NCBI RefSeq assembly: GCF_000520995.1
Contig: NZ_JACA01000014.1
Location: forward strand, 124,001-188,000
Length of the DNA stretch: 64,000 bases
DNA from: Aquimarina macrocephali JAMB N27
GTDB lineage: Bacteria; Bacteroidota; Bacteroidia; Flavobacteriales; Flavobacteriaceae
Reading direction: 5' to 3'
A model generated the notes under the pieces. The model was not told the DNA's origin and searched no databases. It worked only from the letters and a program-made list of their open reading frames with translations. Of the stretch, positions 27,092 through 34,530 are shown in pieces (position 1 is the first letter of the stretch; each line of letters starts with the position of its first letter). A program made the position numbers and the translations under genes.

Positions 27092-28645
27092 ATGTCTGAG
27101 ATGACTACAGAGTCAGAAGAAAGAAAAACCGGTAAAGAATTATACAGTTACCAAAAAGGAGCAATCAATAAGATTTTTAAAAGTTTTGAAGACGCTCCAG
27201 AAGATTATCATCTGTTATATCAACTACCAACTGGTGGTGGTAAGACAGTGATTTTTTCTGAAATAGTAAGACAATACCTTAAACATCATAACAAAAAAGT
27301 GTTAGTGATGACACATCGTATAGAACTGTGTAAGCAAACATCTAAAATGCTTACCGGGTTTGGGGTAATTAATAAAGTAGTTGATAGCAAAGCAAATCTT
27401 GATGATCAGGAGGAGTATAGTTGTTTTGTGGCTATGGTAGAAACTTTAAATAATAGACTAAATGAAGATAAGCTTGATATCTCAGACATTGGTTTAGTCA
27501 TTATTGATGAAGCACATTATAACTCTTTTACCAAATTATTTAAGTTTTTTGAAAAATCGTTTATTTTAGGAGTTACGGCTACACCATTGAGTTCGAATAT
27601 GAAATTGCCGATGAAGGATAACTATAATGAATTGATTGTTGGTGAAACGATAGAATCTTTAATCGAGAATGAATTTCTTGCTCGCGCAGAAGTCTTTGCT
27701 TATAATATGGGATTGACATCTTTAGAGGTTGGATCCAATGGAGATTATACAGTAAAATCATCAGAAGACCTGTACACAAATCAAGATATGCTGGGTAAAT
27801 TACTAGACGCATATAAAAAACATTCTTTGGGTAAGAAAACGCTAATTTTTAATAATGGAATTAATACTTCATTACATGTTTTCGATACATTTAGAGCAGC
27901 AGGATTTCCCATTGCACACTTAGATAATACGGCCACAAAAAAACAGAGAAGTCAAATCCTAAAATGGTTTAAAGAAACACCTAACGCTATTTTAACATCG
28001 GTAAGTATTTTGACTACAGGATTTGATGAACCTACGGTAGATACAATTATTTTGAATAGAGCTACCAAATCTTTGACTTTATATTATCAAATGATTGGTC
28101 GTGGTTCTCGTATCCTTAAAAATAAATCTAAATTTTCTGTAATTGATTTAGGGAATAACCTCTATCGTTTTGGACCATGGGGAGCAGATTTGGATTGGCA
28201 AAAAATATTTAATTCACCAAATTACTATATGGATAAACTCCTTAATGATGAGGAGATTGAAGGAAAGTTTAGACATGAGATGCCAGCAGAATTAAGAGCA
28301 GAGTTTGCTAATTCTGAAGAAGTATATTTTGATATCAAAGAGACGTATATACAATCTGTAAAGAATGGTCAATCATCTAAGGTTGTATTGGAACAATCTA
28401 TAGCTCAGCACGCCAAGATATGTATCGAAAATAGTGAAGATATTTATGATGCATTGGGGTTAGCTAAAATGCTGGGAGAGGACATTAATTATAGAATTCA
28501 GGCCTATGCTAAATGTATCAGTAAGAGTACTCATAATTTTTTGACTTGGTTAAAGGATGATTATCGAAAGAAGTTAAGTACGTATTTACGTGATAATTTT
28601 GATACTTTGTTTGAAGAAATTCATGGAAGACCACCAGAAGATTAG
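27092..28645 (+). CDS. SF2 DEAD/DEAH-box helicase (SSL2/type III restriction-like)
   Basis: A 517-residue superfamily 2 helicase. Motif I is LPTGGGKTV (about residue 46), Ia MTHRIEL, II IDEAHYNS, III GVTATPLSS, V SILTTGFDEP and VI QMIGRGSRI. This is the RecQ/UvrB-like restriction-helicase arrangement rather than a DEAD-box RNA helicase. The C-terminal 150 residues are family-specific, without a nuclease motif that I can see, so it is not a complete restriction enzyme. It may act on DNA or RNA. It starts after the cold-shock terminator and is convergent with rlmF, with only 3 bp between the stops. Confidence 0.85.
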   Translation: MSEMTTESEERKTGKELYSYQKGAINKIFKSFEDAPEDYHLLYQLPTGGGKTVIFSEIVRQYLKHHNKKVLVMTHRIELCKQTSKMLTGFGVINKVVDSKANLDDQEEYSCFVAMVETLNNRLNEDKLDISDIGLVIIDEAHYNSFTKLFKFFEKSFILGVTATPLSSNMKLPMKDNYNELIVGETIESLIENEFLARAEVFAYNMGLTSLEVGSNGDYTVKSSEDLYTNQDMLGKLLDAYKKHSLGKKTLIFNNGINTSLHVFDTFRAAGFPIAHLDNTATKKQRSQILKWFKETPNAILTSVSILTTGFDEPTVDTIILNRATKSLTLYYQMIGRGSRILKNKSKFSVIDLGNNLYRFGPWGADLDWQKIFNSPNYYMDKLLNDEEIEGKFRHEMPAELRAEFANSEEVYFDIKETYIQSVKNGQSSKVVLEQSIAQHAKICIENSEDIYDALGLAKMLGEDINYRIQAYAKCISKSTHNFLTWLKDDYRKKLSTYLRDNFDTLFEEIHGRPPED

Positions 28646-28648
28646 TAT

Positions 28649-29503
28649 CTAAAATTTCCAAACAATAAATCGGCTTCTTTTATTACCCTGTTCCATTGCG
28701 ATGGTAGTATGCGTTGCCTTCAATTTATTTAATTGTTTCTCTAATTTAGGCAGATGTTCTTTTTTGGAAACGAGGCTTGTAAAAAAACCTACTTGTTTAG
28801 CAAAAGTAACGCTTTGTTTTATCATTCGTTTTAAGAATAAAGCTTCACCGCCATTACACCAGAGTTCATTGGCTTGGCCTCCAAAATTGAGTTCGATATT
28901 TTCTGAAATCCCTAAATTCTTTAATTTTCTAAGTGTTCCTTTAGAGGCTTCTTCTTGTGAGGCATGAAATGGTGGGTTACACATCGTAAAATCAAAGAAT
29001 TCCTCATTTTTTATAATTCCTTCAAATATATTCGCATTGTTAGTCTGGTGTCTTACTTCAATAGAATTACTCAGCTGCTGATTTATTTTAATATTATTTT
29101 TTGCAGATATCACCGCTTTTTCATCAATATCTGCCCCTACCATATACCAATCATATACTTGTGCCCCTAAAATAGGATAAATGCAATTGGCACCCATGCC
29201 AATATCTAAACCATTTATTTTGGTAGTAACCCCTTCTTTTGCCAGCATATCAGCCAAATGATGTATATAATCTACTCTCCCGGGAATAGGAGGGCAGAGA
29301 TAACCTTTAGGGATACTCCAATCCTTTAATCCATAATGATACTTTAAAATAGCTCTGTTTAACTCCAAAACTGCTTTATGATCAGAGAAATCTATTGTGC
29401 TATTCCCAAATGTATTGGTAAAGACAAAAGTTTCTAATGCTTCATGCGCATTAATTAGTGTTGTAAAATCATATGGTTTATTATGAATATTATTGGGATG
29501 CAC
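28649..29503 (-). CDS. rlmF: 23S rRNA (adenine-1618-N6)-methyltransferase RlmF
   Basis: A 284-residue SAM-dependent methyltransferase. It carries the family motifs: IPGRVDYIHHLADML near residue 75, the SAM-binding GLDIGMGANCIYP, the catalytic NPPF (TMCNPPFHASQEEA) used for N6-adenine methylation, and the conserved C-terminus MEQGNKRSRFIVWKF. It methylates A1618 (E. coli numbering) of 23S rRNA. The length agrees with the family. It is 11 bp downstream of the Crp/Fnr gene on the same strand, so it probably forms a two-gene operon. Confidence 0.93.
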   Translation of the reverse strand: MHPNNIHNKPYDFTTLINAHEALETFVFTNTFGNSTIDFSDHKAVLELNRAILKYHYGLKDWSIPKGYLCPPIPGRVDYIHHLADMLAKEGVTTKINGLDIGMGANCIYPILGAQVYDWYMVGADIDEKAVISAKNNIKINQQLSNSIEVRHQTNNANIFEGIIKNEEFFDFTMCNPPFHASQEEASKGTLRKLKNLGISENIELNFGGQANELWCNGGEALFLKRMIKQSVTFAKQVGFFTSLVSKKEHLPKLEKQLNKLKATHTTIAMEQGNKRSRFIVWKF

Positions 29504-29514
29504 GCTTATTTAAT

Positions 29515-30087
29515 TTATTTATGATTCTTATCGTTTAATTTCATCAATACCCTGTTTAAGCTTCTTAAAGTAATTCCCATATAATTAGCGATATCTTTTT
29601 TGGAAATCACTTCTGTAAGCTCCGGAAAAGCTTCTTTAAGCTTTAGAATATTATCTTCTATGGTATGGGATTGTTGGTAAGAATGTCTTGGAGCTTTATA
29701 ACTAATTTTAACTGCCATAGCTTTCATAACCAATCTATTAAATCTTTTGTCTTGCTCTAATAAGTAATTAAAATTTGTATATGAAATTTTATAAACTTCT
29801 AGTCTTGTAATTGCTTCAATACTACAAAAACTTAATTTACCACTAAAGACTTCTAATTCTCCAAATTTCATTCCTTTGCCCAGGAACTCCTGAATAAAAT
29901 CTTTTCCATTTTCATCAGACAAATAACATTTTGTGATGCCCTCTCTAATAATAAAAACAGAAGCATATCTTTTATCTTGTTCTATTATTTTTTGTTTTGG
30001 CAGAAATCTTTCTTCAATAAAATAGTTAATATCCAAACGACAAAGAATATCAATATAATCCAATAATTCCTGGTCCGTTCTTATCAT
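29515..30087 (-). CDS. Crp/Fnr-family transcriptional regulator
   Basis: A 190-residue protein. The N-terminal part (about 20-115) is a cyclic-nucleotide-binding-type beta-roll (ILE/FIREGITKCYLSDENG and GKGMKFGELEVFSG). The C-terminal helix-turn-helix (about 145-185) reads ISKKDIANYMGITLRSLNRV. No cysteine set for an iron-sulfur cluster is present, so it is not an FNR oxygen sensor. The cAMP-contact residues are not clearly conserved and the effector is unknown. It is divergent from the HD hydrolase gene, with 100 bp between, which may be its target. Confidence 0.88.
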   Translation of the reverse strand: MIRTDQELLDYIDILCRLDINYFIEERFLPKQKIIEQDKRYASVFIIREGITKCYLSDENGKDFIQEFLGKGMKFGELEVFSGKLSFCSIEAITRLEVYKISYTNFNYLLEQDKRFNRLVMKAMAVKISYKAPRHSYQQSHTIEDNILKLKEAFPELTEVISKKDIANYMGITLRSLNRVLMKLNDKNHK

Positions 30088-30187
30088 TTTTTCTTGTACT
30101 TGGACATTTGTCCTTTTTATTTAATTCAACAAATTATTTCTTTGAACTCAGTAAAATTATACAATAAAAAGGGATAAAATATTGCAA

Positions 30188-30769
30188 ATGGAAAGATTAT
30201 TAAAACAGATAGAATTTATTAAAGAAATCGATAAAATCAAATACATTCAACGTCAAACCAAATTATTTAATAGTAATAGACGAGAAAATGATGCAGAACA
30301 TAGTTGGCATTTGGCTATGATGGCACTTGTTTTGGCAGAGCATTCTAATGCATCTATTGATATTCTTAAAGTTTTAAAAATGGTATTGATTCATGATATT
30401 GTTGAAATAGATACAGGTGATATTTTTATTTATGATACTGTAAAAAATCATATAAATACCGAAGAAGAGCTAAAATCTGCTAAGCGAATATTTGGAATAC
30501 TTCCAGAGGAACAATCAAAGGAACTAATAGAAATTTGGTTAGAGTTTGAAGAAGGAAAAACTAATGAGGCAAAATTTGCCAAAGCATTAGATAGATTTGA
30601 GCCTACTCTTCAGAATGATTCTAATAGTGGCGGTACATGGCATGATTTTGATGTTGAATACCAAAAAGTACACGAAAAAACAAAAACTATAAATAAAGGT
30701 TCTAATAGCTTGTGGGAGTATTCTGAATTATTAATTAATACATATTATAAAGTCGTATTGGATGATTAA
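30188..30769 (+). CDS. HD-domain hydrolase (YfbR/5'-nucleotidase-like)
   Basis: A protein of 193 residues. I chose the ATG at 30188 (MERLLKQIEF) over a TTG two codons earlier. The HD metal-binding residues are seen in ENDAEHSWHLAMMA (first His), VLIHDIVEIDTGD (the His-Asp pair) and AKALDRFEPTLQN (distal Asp). This arrangement matches the HD_3/YfbR group, whose E. coli member is a deoxynucleoside 5'-monophosphatase. Substrate specificity here is unproven. It overlaps the MFS gene by 8 bp, so the two are translationally coupled. Confidence 0.85.
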   Translation: MERLLKQIEFIKEIDKIKYIQRQTKLFNSNRRENDAEHSWHLAMMALVLAEHSNASIDILKVLKMVLIHDIVEIDTGDIFIYDTVKNHINTEEELKSAKRIFGILPEEQSKELIEIWLEFEEGKTNEAKFAKALDRFEPTLQNDSNSGGTWHDFDVEYQKVHEKTKTINKGSNSLWEYSELLINTYYKVVLDD

Positions 30770-31928
30770 TAAGAAGCATTCTATCTATACGATTAATTTT
30801 GCATTGATTAGCTTAAGCTCTTTATTCTTTTCAGCGAGCTATAATATGCTAATCCCAGAATTACCTGCGTATTTAAGTAGTCTTGGTGGGGCAGAATATA
30901 AAGGGTTAATCATTTCTTTATTTACACTTACGGCAGGTTTATCAAGGCCTTTTAGTGGTAAAATCACAGATACAATCGGTCGCAAACCAGTAATGACTAT
31001 TGGTATAATTGTATGTTTAATATGTGGTTTTTTATACCCTGTGCTAACTACTATTTCTGGTTTTCTTTTTTTAAGACTATTACATGGTTTCTCTACTGGT
31101 TTTAGCCCAACAGCAATTTCTGCATACATAGCAGATATTGTTCCCAAAGAACGTTGGGGAGAAGCTTTCGGGATACAAGGTTTATGTTTTAGTACAGGTC
31201 TGGCTTTGGGGCCAGCTCTGGGGAGTTTTATCAAAATGTATTATTCTTTTGATGTACTGTTCTATAGCTCTTCATTAGTTGCTTTCATATCTGTCGCTTT
31301 AGTCGTAAATGCAAAAGAAACTCTTAAAACTCCCCAGCACTTTAATAAATCTATTCTCAAGATTTCAAAAAATGACATCATTGCAATAGAGGTTCTGCCA
31401 TCGGCAATTGTAACTTTTTTATGTTATATAGCTTTTGGAGTTATTTTAACTTTAATTCCAGACTGGAGTGATCATTTGGGTATTATTAATAAAGGGACAT
31501 TTTTTATTGTTTTTACTATTTCTTCGTTGTGTATTCGATTTATGACGAGGAAAGTATCAGATAATTATGGACGAAAAATTATAATTATTATAAGCCTTAT
31601 CATTTTATTTTTGGCACTCATCCTAATCGGCTTCCTGGATACGGCTAATGGATTGCTTATTGCAGCAGTTTTCTATGGATTAGCGATGGGAATACTATCT
31701 CCAACATTAAACGCCTGGACTGTGGATATGAGTGACCCTAATCATAGAGGGAAAGCAATGGCTACAATGTACATTGCGCTAGAAGCGGGTATTGGTTTGG
31801 GGGCTTTCTTTTCTGGATGGTATTATCAAGATATGATTTCTAAAATCCCACTGATTATGTATACGTGTGCATTTATGGTTTTTATAGCATTTACATATAT
31901 GATGTATAAACTTAAAGAGAAATCATAA
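30762..31928 (+). CDS. MFS transporter
   Basis: A 388-residue inner-membrane protein with about 12 hydrophobic helices. The MFS signature GKITDTIGRKPVM lies in the loop between helices 2 and 3, and a related loop DNYGRKIIII in the second half. It resembles drug/metabolite exporters of the DHA1 type (GRPFSG-like entry, LHGFSTGFSPTAISAYIAD in helices 4-5). The substrate is unknown. It is coupled to the HD hydrolase through an 8-bp overlap. It converges on the TCS3 regulator with 5 bp between the stops; a small AAAGC/GCTTT hairpin at 31936-31951 lies in the regulator's last codons. Confidence 0.88.
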   Translation: MINKKHSIYTINFALISLSSLFFSASYNMLIPELPAYLSSLGGAEYKGLIISLFTLTAGLSRPFSGKITDTIGRKPVMTIGIIVCLICGFLYPVLTTISGFLFLRLLHGFSTGFSPTAISAYIADIVPKERWGEAFGIQGLCFSTGLALGPALGSFIKMYYSFDVLFYSSSLVAFISVALVVNAKETLKTPQHFNKSILKISKNDIIAIEVLPSAIVTFLCYIAFGVILTLIPDWSDHLGIINKGTFFIVFTISSLCIRFMTRKVSDNYGRKIIIIISLIILFLALILIGFLDTANGLLIAAVFYGLAMGILSPTLNAWTVDMSDPNHRGKAMATMYIALEAGIGLGAFFSGWYYQDMISKIPLIMYTCAFMVFIAFTYMMYKLKEKS

Positions 31929-31933
31929 AAAAA

Positions 31934-32632
31934 CTAAAGCCATTTAGCTTTTATGTCTTTATATTTTGTTCTTCCGATGGGAATAAGCTCTCCATTTTTT
32001 AATTCTGCAATATACTTACTACCTGATTTCACAATAATTTCTTTTATCTCAGACATTTTTACTAGATATGATTTATGAATACGCTCAAAAGTTTCTGGTA
32101 GCAGTTGCTCCAGTTTTTCGAGGGTTTTATCATGTAATTCTTTTCTTCCATTAGTAAGAAAAAGTTCTGTATATGCACCCGCTCCCTTTATAAAAAGTAC
32201 ATCTTCAATTGGGATCAGTTGTATTCGACCTTTTTTCTTAACTGCCAAAAGTTTAATCTTATGAGTTTCTGTCTTTTCTTTCGACAATACCCTGTTAAAG
32301 GCCTGCTCTAATCTGTCCATGCTAAAAGGCTTAGGCACAAAGTCTAGTACACCATATTCAAAAGCAGATATTGCCTGTTCACTATTTGCTGAAATGATAA
32401 CGGTATGAAACGATTCTGAGACTGCTGTACCAAGGATATCAAACCCACTTTCTCCATTAAGATTTAAATCCAGAAGTACGATATCCAATGAATTATTTTT
32501 AATAAATTCTAGTGCTTCAGGTAGTGTTTCTACGCGATGTAATGAATGCAGAGTATTTGTAAAGAATTCTCTGGTCATTCTTTCAATTCTCTTAGCAATT
32601 CTGGCTTCATCTTCAACTATTAGTATATTCAT
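31934..32632 (-). CDS. LytTR-family response regulator (TCS3)
   Basis: A 232-residue regulator. The receiver has VEDEA at 6-10, phosphoacceptor Asp55 (IVLLDLNLNGESG), VIISANSEQA with Ser in the Thr/Ser switch position, and the switch Lys in FVPKPFSMDR. The LytTR domain (about 130-232) contains VLFIKGAGAYTELFL, FERIHKSYLVK and ELIPIGRTKYKDI. It is 4 bp downstream of its kinase. Its receiver differs from those of TCS1, 2 and 4, in line with its different kinase type. Its likely operator is the 20-bp-spaced repeat at 34364-34396. Confidence 0.92.
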   Translation of the reverse strand: MNILIVEDEARIAKRIERMTREFFTNTLHSLHRVETLPEALEFIKNNSLDIVLLDLNLNGESGFDILGTAVSESFHTVIISANSEQAISAFEYGVLDFVPKPFSMDRLEQAFNRVLSKEKTETHKIKLLAVKKKGRIQLIPIEDVLFIKGAGAYTELFLTNGRKELHDKTLEKLEQLLPETFERIHKSYLVKMSEIKEIIVKSGSKYIAELKNGELIPIGRTKYKDIKAKWL

Positions 32633-32636
32633 AGGG

Positions 32637-34316
32637 CTAGTTATCTATTTTTATACTGTTTTTCCAACCGTTTGGAATAGCTTCAGAAGAAAAATTCCAT
32701 TTAGAAGCGTAGCTTTCAGTTAGTCTTGCTTTTATATATTTAATTCCTGTGCCTTCTATTATCTTTTTTTCTAGATCTCTCACTTTGGCAATTGTTAAAA
32801 ATGTATAGGTTTTATAAGTATCACCGGTTTCAAAAATTAATTTGAATGTTACACTATTATTTTCATTAGCAAGGCTATGGGTTATCCCATTTTCTAATAA
32901 GGTATGTAGTATTCCCGGAGGTATTTTTTGATTTGGATCTATATTTTCTTCTTCCCAATGATATTTTATTTCCTTTCGATATTCCATAATATTAAGATGC
33001 GTACGGCATAATTCTATTTCCTGACCAATAGGAATTAGAGTTTGATTTTCTATTTGGTTAAAAAGTTTAAATTCCTGTGCCAGTGCTTCTATAAAAGCAA
33101 CACCTTTTTGTGGAGACTCTTCAACCCAATCTATTAATGAAGTAAGGGTATTCATCAAAAAATGAGGTTGAATATTCTTTTTAAGTAATTCTAGTCGAAG
33201 GCGGGTAGACTGTACCAAAGATTCTTCATAAGCAAGTCGTTGTTCTTTTGTTCTCACAGAGAGGATATAAAACATGCCTAGAAGGATAATACCAAAACCT
33301 GCAAAAAGACTGATATCGTAATAAGTAATAGCATTTATAAGAGCGCAGGATAATAACGCTAATAGTACTATAATAGCTCCTTTCGTTTTTTTATAAGCCC
33401 CAAAAAGTATAATCCCAAAAGAAAAAAACCACATGGTCATTGCCATATTATAGGCAGTTAAATCATAACTATAGTGATTGATTAAAAAAACAAATAATAA
33501 TACTCCTATATATGTTATTAATACAGTTTTCCGTTTAGGAAAAGGAAATTGTAATGAAAAATATAAAGGCACCAAAATGGCAATACAAAATGTTAACCCT
33601 CCTATAATCTCTAATCTAATATGATGCTGGCTATAATGAATAGGGATATAAAACTTAACGTACTCCATCATAATCAGAGCAAAAAACAAAAAACAATTAA
33701 TGCTAAAGATTAAGATTGGATATCCCTTTTTTTCGCTTAGAAAAAGGAAAAAGAAGTAAAGAGAAGCAATTAGGAAAGCACCAGCAAAAATATGCATAAA
33801 TGCTGTATTAATAAGTTCTGATCGTACCAAATGATCATAATCGTCAACATGTATATAAAGCTTTCTCCAGTGATTGGGAAAATAATATAAGCTAGTTTTT
33901 AAAGCCACTACATGTGACCCTTTTGTTGCTAGAGTATCGGGTATGCTAAAAGTAGCCCATAATTCACCTGAAGGTTCATGAGTAGCTTCTTGCCCTGGAT
34001 TTCCATTTTTTCCAATGAGTACTCCATCCCAAAAGAGATCATATTCTCCAAAAGTATTTATAAATACTCCGTAACGTTGAAATAATTCTGGGGCTTCTGT
34101 AATTTCAACTTCGGTTCTGGACCAAAAAACTTCTCCTCCTGTTACGTCTACCTCATTTTTCCATTGTTGGTGATCCCAATCTTTAGTTGCCCATTGCGAT
34201 TGATCACCTAGCATATATACAGAATCATGTGTCTTGTAATACTTAGATCTGGAACAAGAACTCACTAATATAACAGTGATAAAAATAAGAAGGCGATATA
34301 ATAATTTAAAATTCAT
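32637..34316 (-). CDS. Lipoprotein-type seven-helix sensor histidine kinase (TCS3)
   Basis: A 559-residue sensor. It begins with a lipoprotein signal (FITVILVSSCSRSK, lipobox Cys21). A periplasmic jelly-roll-like domain follows (about 22-165: GGEVFWSRTEVEI, YGVFINTFGEYDLFWDG, GSHVVALKTSLYYFPNHW). About seven membrane helices come next (about 170-355), then a coiled linker and the LytS-type kinase domain with IQPHFLMNTLTSL (His385) and 'IPPGILHTLLENGITHSL'. The G-box is degenerate (EGTGIKYIKARL). This resembles 7TMR-DISM receptors, in which the extracellular domain binds carbohydrate-like ligands. The lipobox at the start of a multi-spanning kinase is unusual. It is divergent from the second receptor. 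Confidence 0.87.
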   Translation of the reverse strand: MNFKLLYRLLIFITVILVSSCSRSKYYKTHDSVYMLGDQSQWATKDWDHQQWKNEVDVTGGEVFWSRTEVEITEAPELFQRYGVFINTFGEYDLFWDGVLIGKNGNPGQEATHEPSGELWATFSIPDTLATKGSHVVALKTSLYYFPNHWRKLYIHVDDYDHLVRSELINTAFMHIFAGAFLIASLYFFFLFLSEKKGYPILIFSINCFLFFALIMMEYVKFYIPIHYSQHHIRLEIIGGLTFCIAILVPLYFSLQFPFPKRKTVLITYIGVLLFVFLINHYSYDLTAYNMAMTMWFFSFGIILFGAYKKTKGAIIVLLALLSCALINAITYYDISLFAGFGIILLGMFYILSVRTKEQRLAYEESLVQSTRLRLELLKKNIQPHFLMNTLTSLIDWVEESPQKGVAFIEALAQEFKLFNQIENQTLIPIGQEIELCRTHLNIMEYRKEIKYHWEEENIDPNQKIPPGILHTLLENGITHSLANENNSVTFKLIFETGDTYKTYTFLTIAKVRDLEKKIIEGTGIKYIKARLTESYASKWNFSSEAIPNGWKNSIKIDN

Positions 34317-34363
34317 GCATCATAAATAGTATGAAGTAAAATTAACTTAAAAACAGGACTTCT

Positions 34364-34396
34364 TAGAGCTGTTCATCCATATATAGAGCAGTTGAT
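34364..34396. promoter_or_regulatory. 13-bp direct repeat at 20-bp spacing (putative LytTR operator)
   Basis: TAGAGCTGTTCAT (34364-34376) and TAGAGCAGTTGAT (34384-34396) match at 11 of 13 positions, with start points 20 bp apart. They lie between the divergent TCS3 kinase and the second receptor. The core differs from the TTCATWGAT repeats at TCS1 and TCS2, as expected for a different regulator. A TAATTTTA -7-like box (minus strand, 34337-34344) lies 19 bp away on the kinase side. The rest of this 214-bp gap, apart from the shared leader at 34490-34530, shows nothing else I recognise. Confidence 0.45.
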
Positions 34397-34530
34397 GAAA
34401 AATACCTTGAAAAGATACTGACTAAAACCGAGTTTTACTCTCATCAATTAAAAATCGACAGTATGTGATATGCCATAATCTATATGAATACTGGCAATTC
34501 CATCTGATAACTAAAAACAAGTAATAACAG

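Noticed and set aside
27092..28645. Restriction-modification or defence system around the SF2 helicase
   Set aside because: No nuclease domain and no DNA methyltransferase partner. The adjacent methyltransferase is RlmF, an rRNA enzyme.
28701..28967. 88-residue plus-strand ORF over rlmF
   Set aside because: Antisense shadow of rlmF, which has full family motifs on the minus strand.
30839..31234. 131-residue minus-strand ORF
   Set aside because: Antisense shadow of the MFS transporter; Pro/Lys-rich with no independent support.
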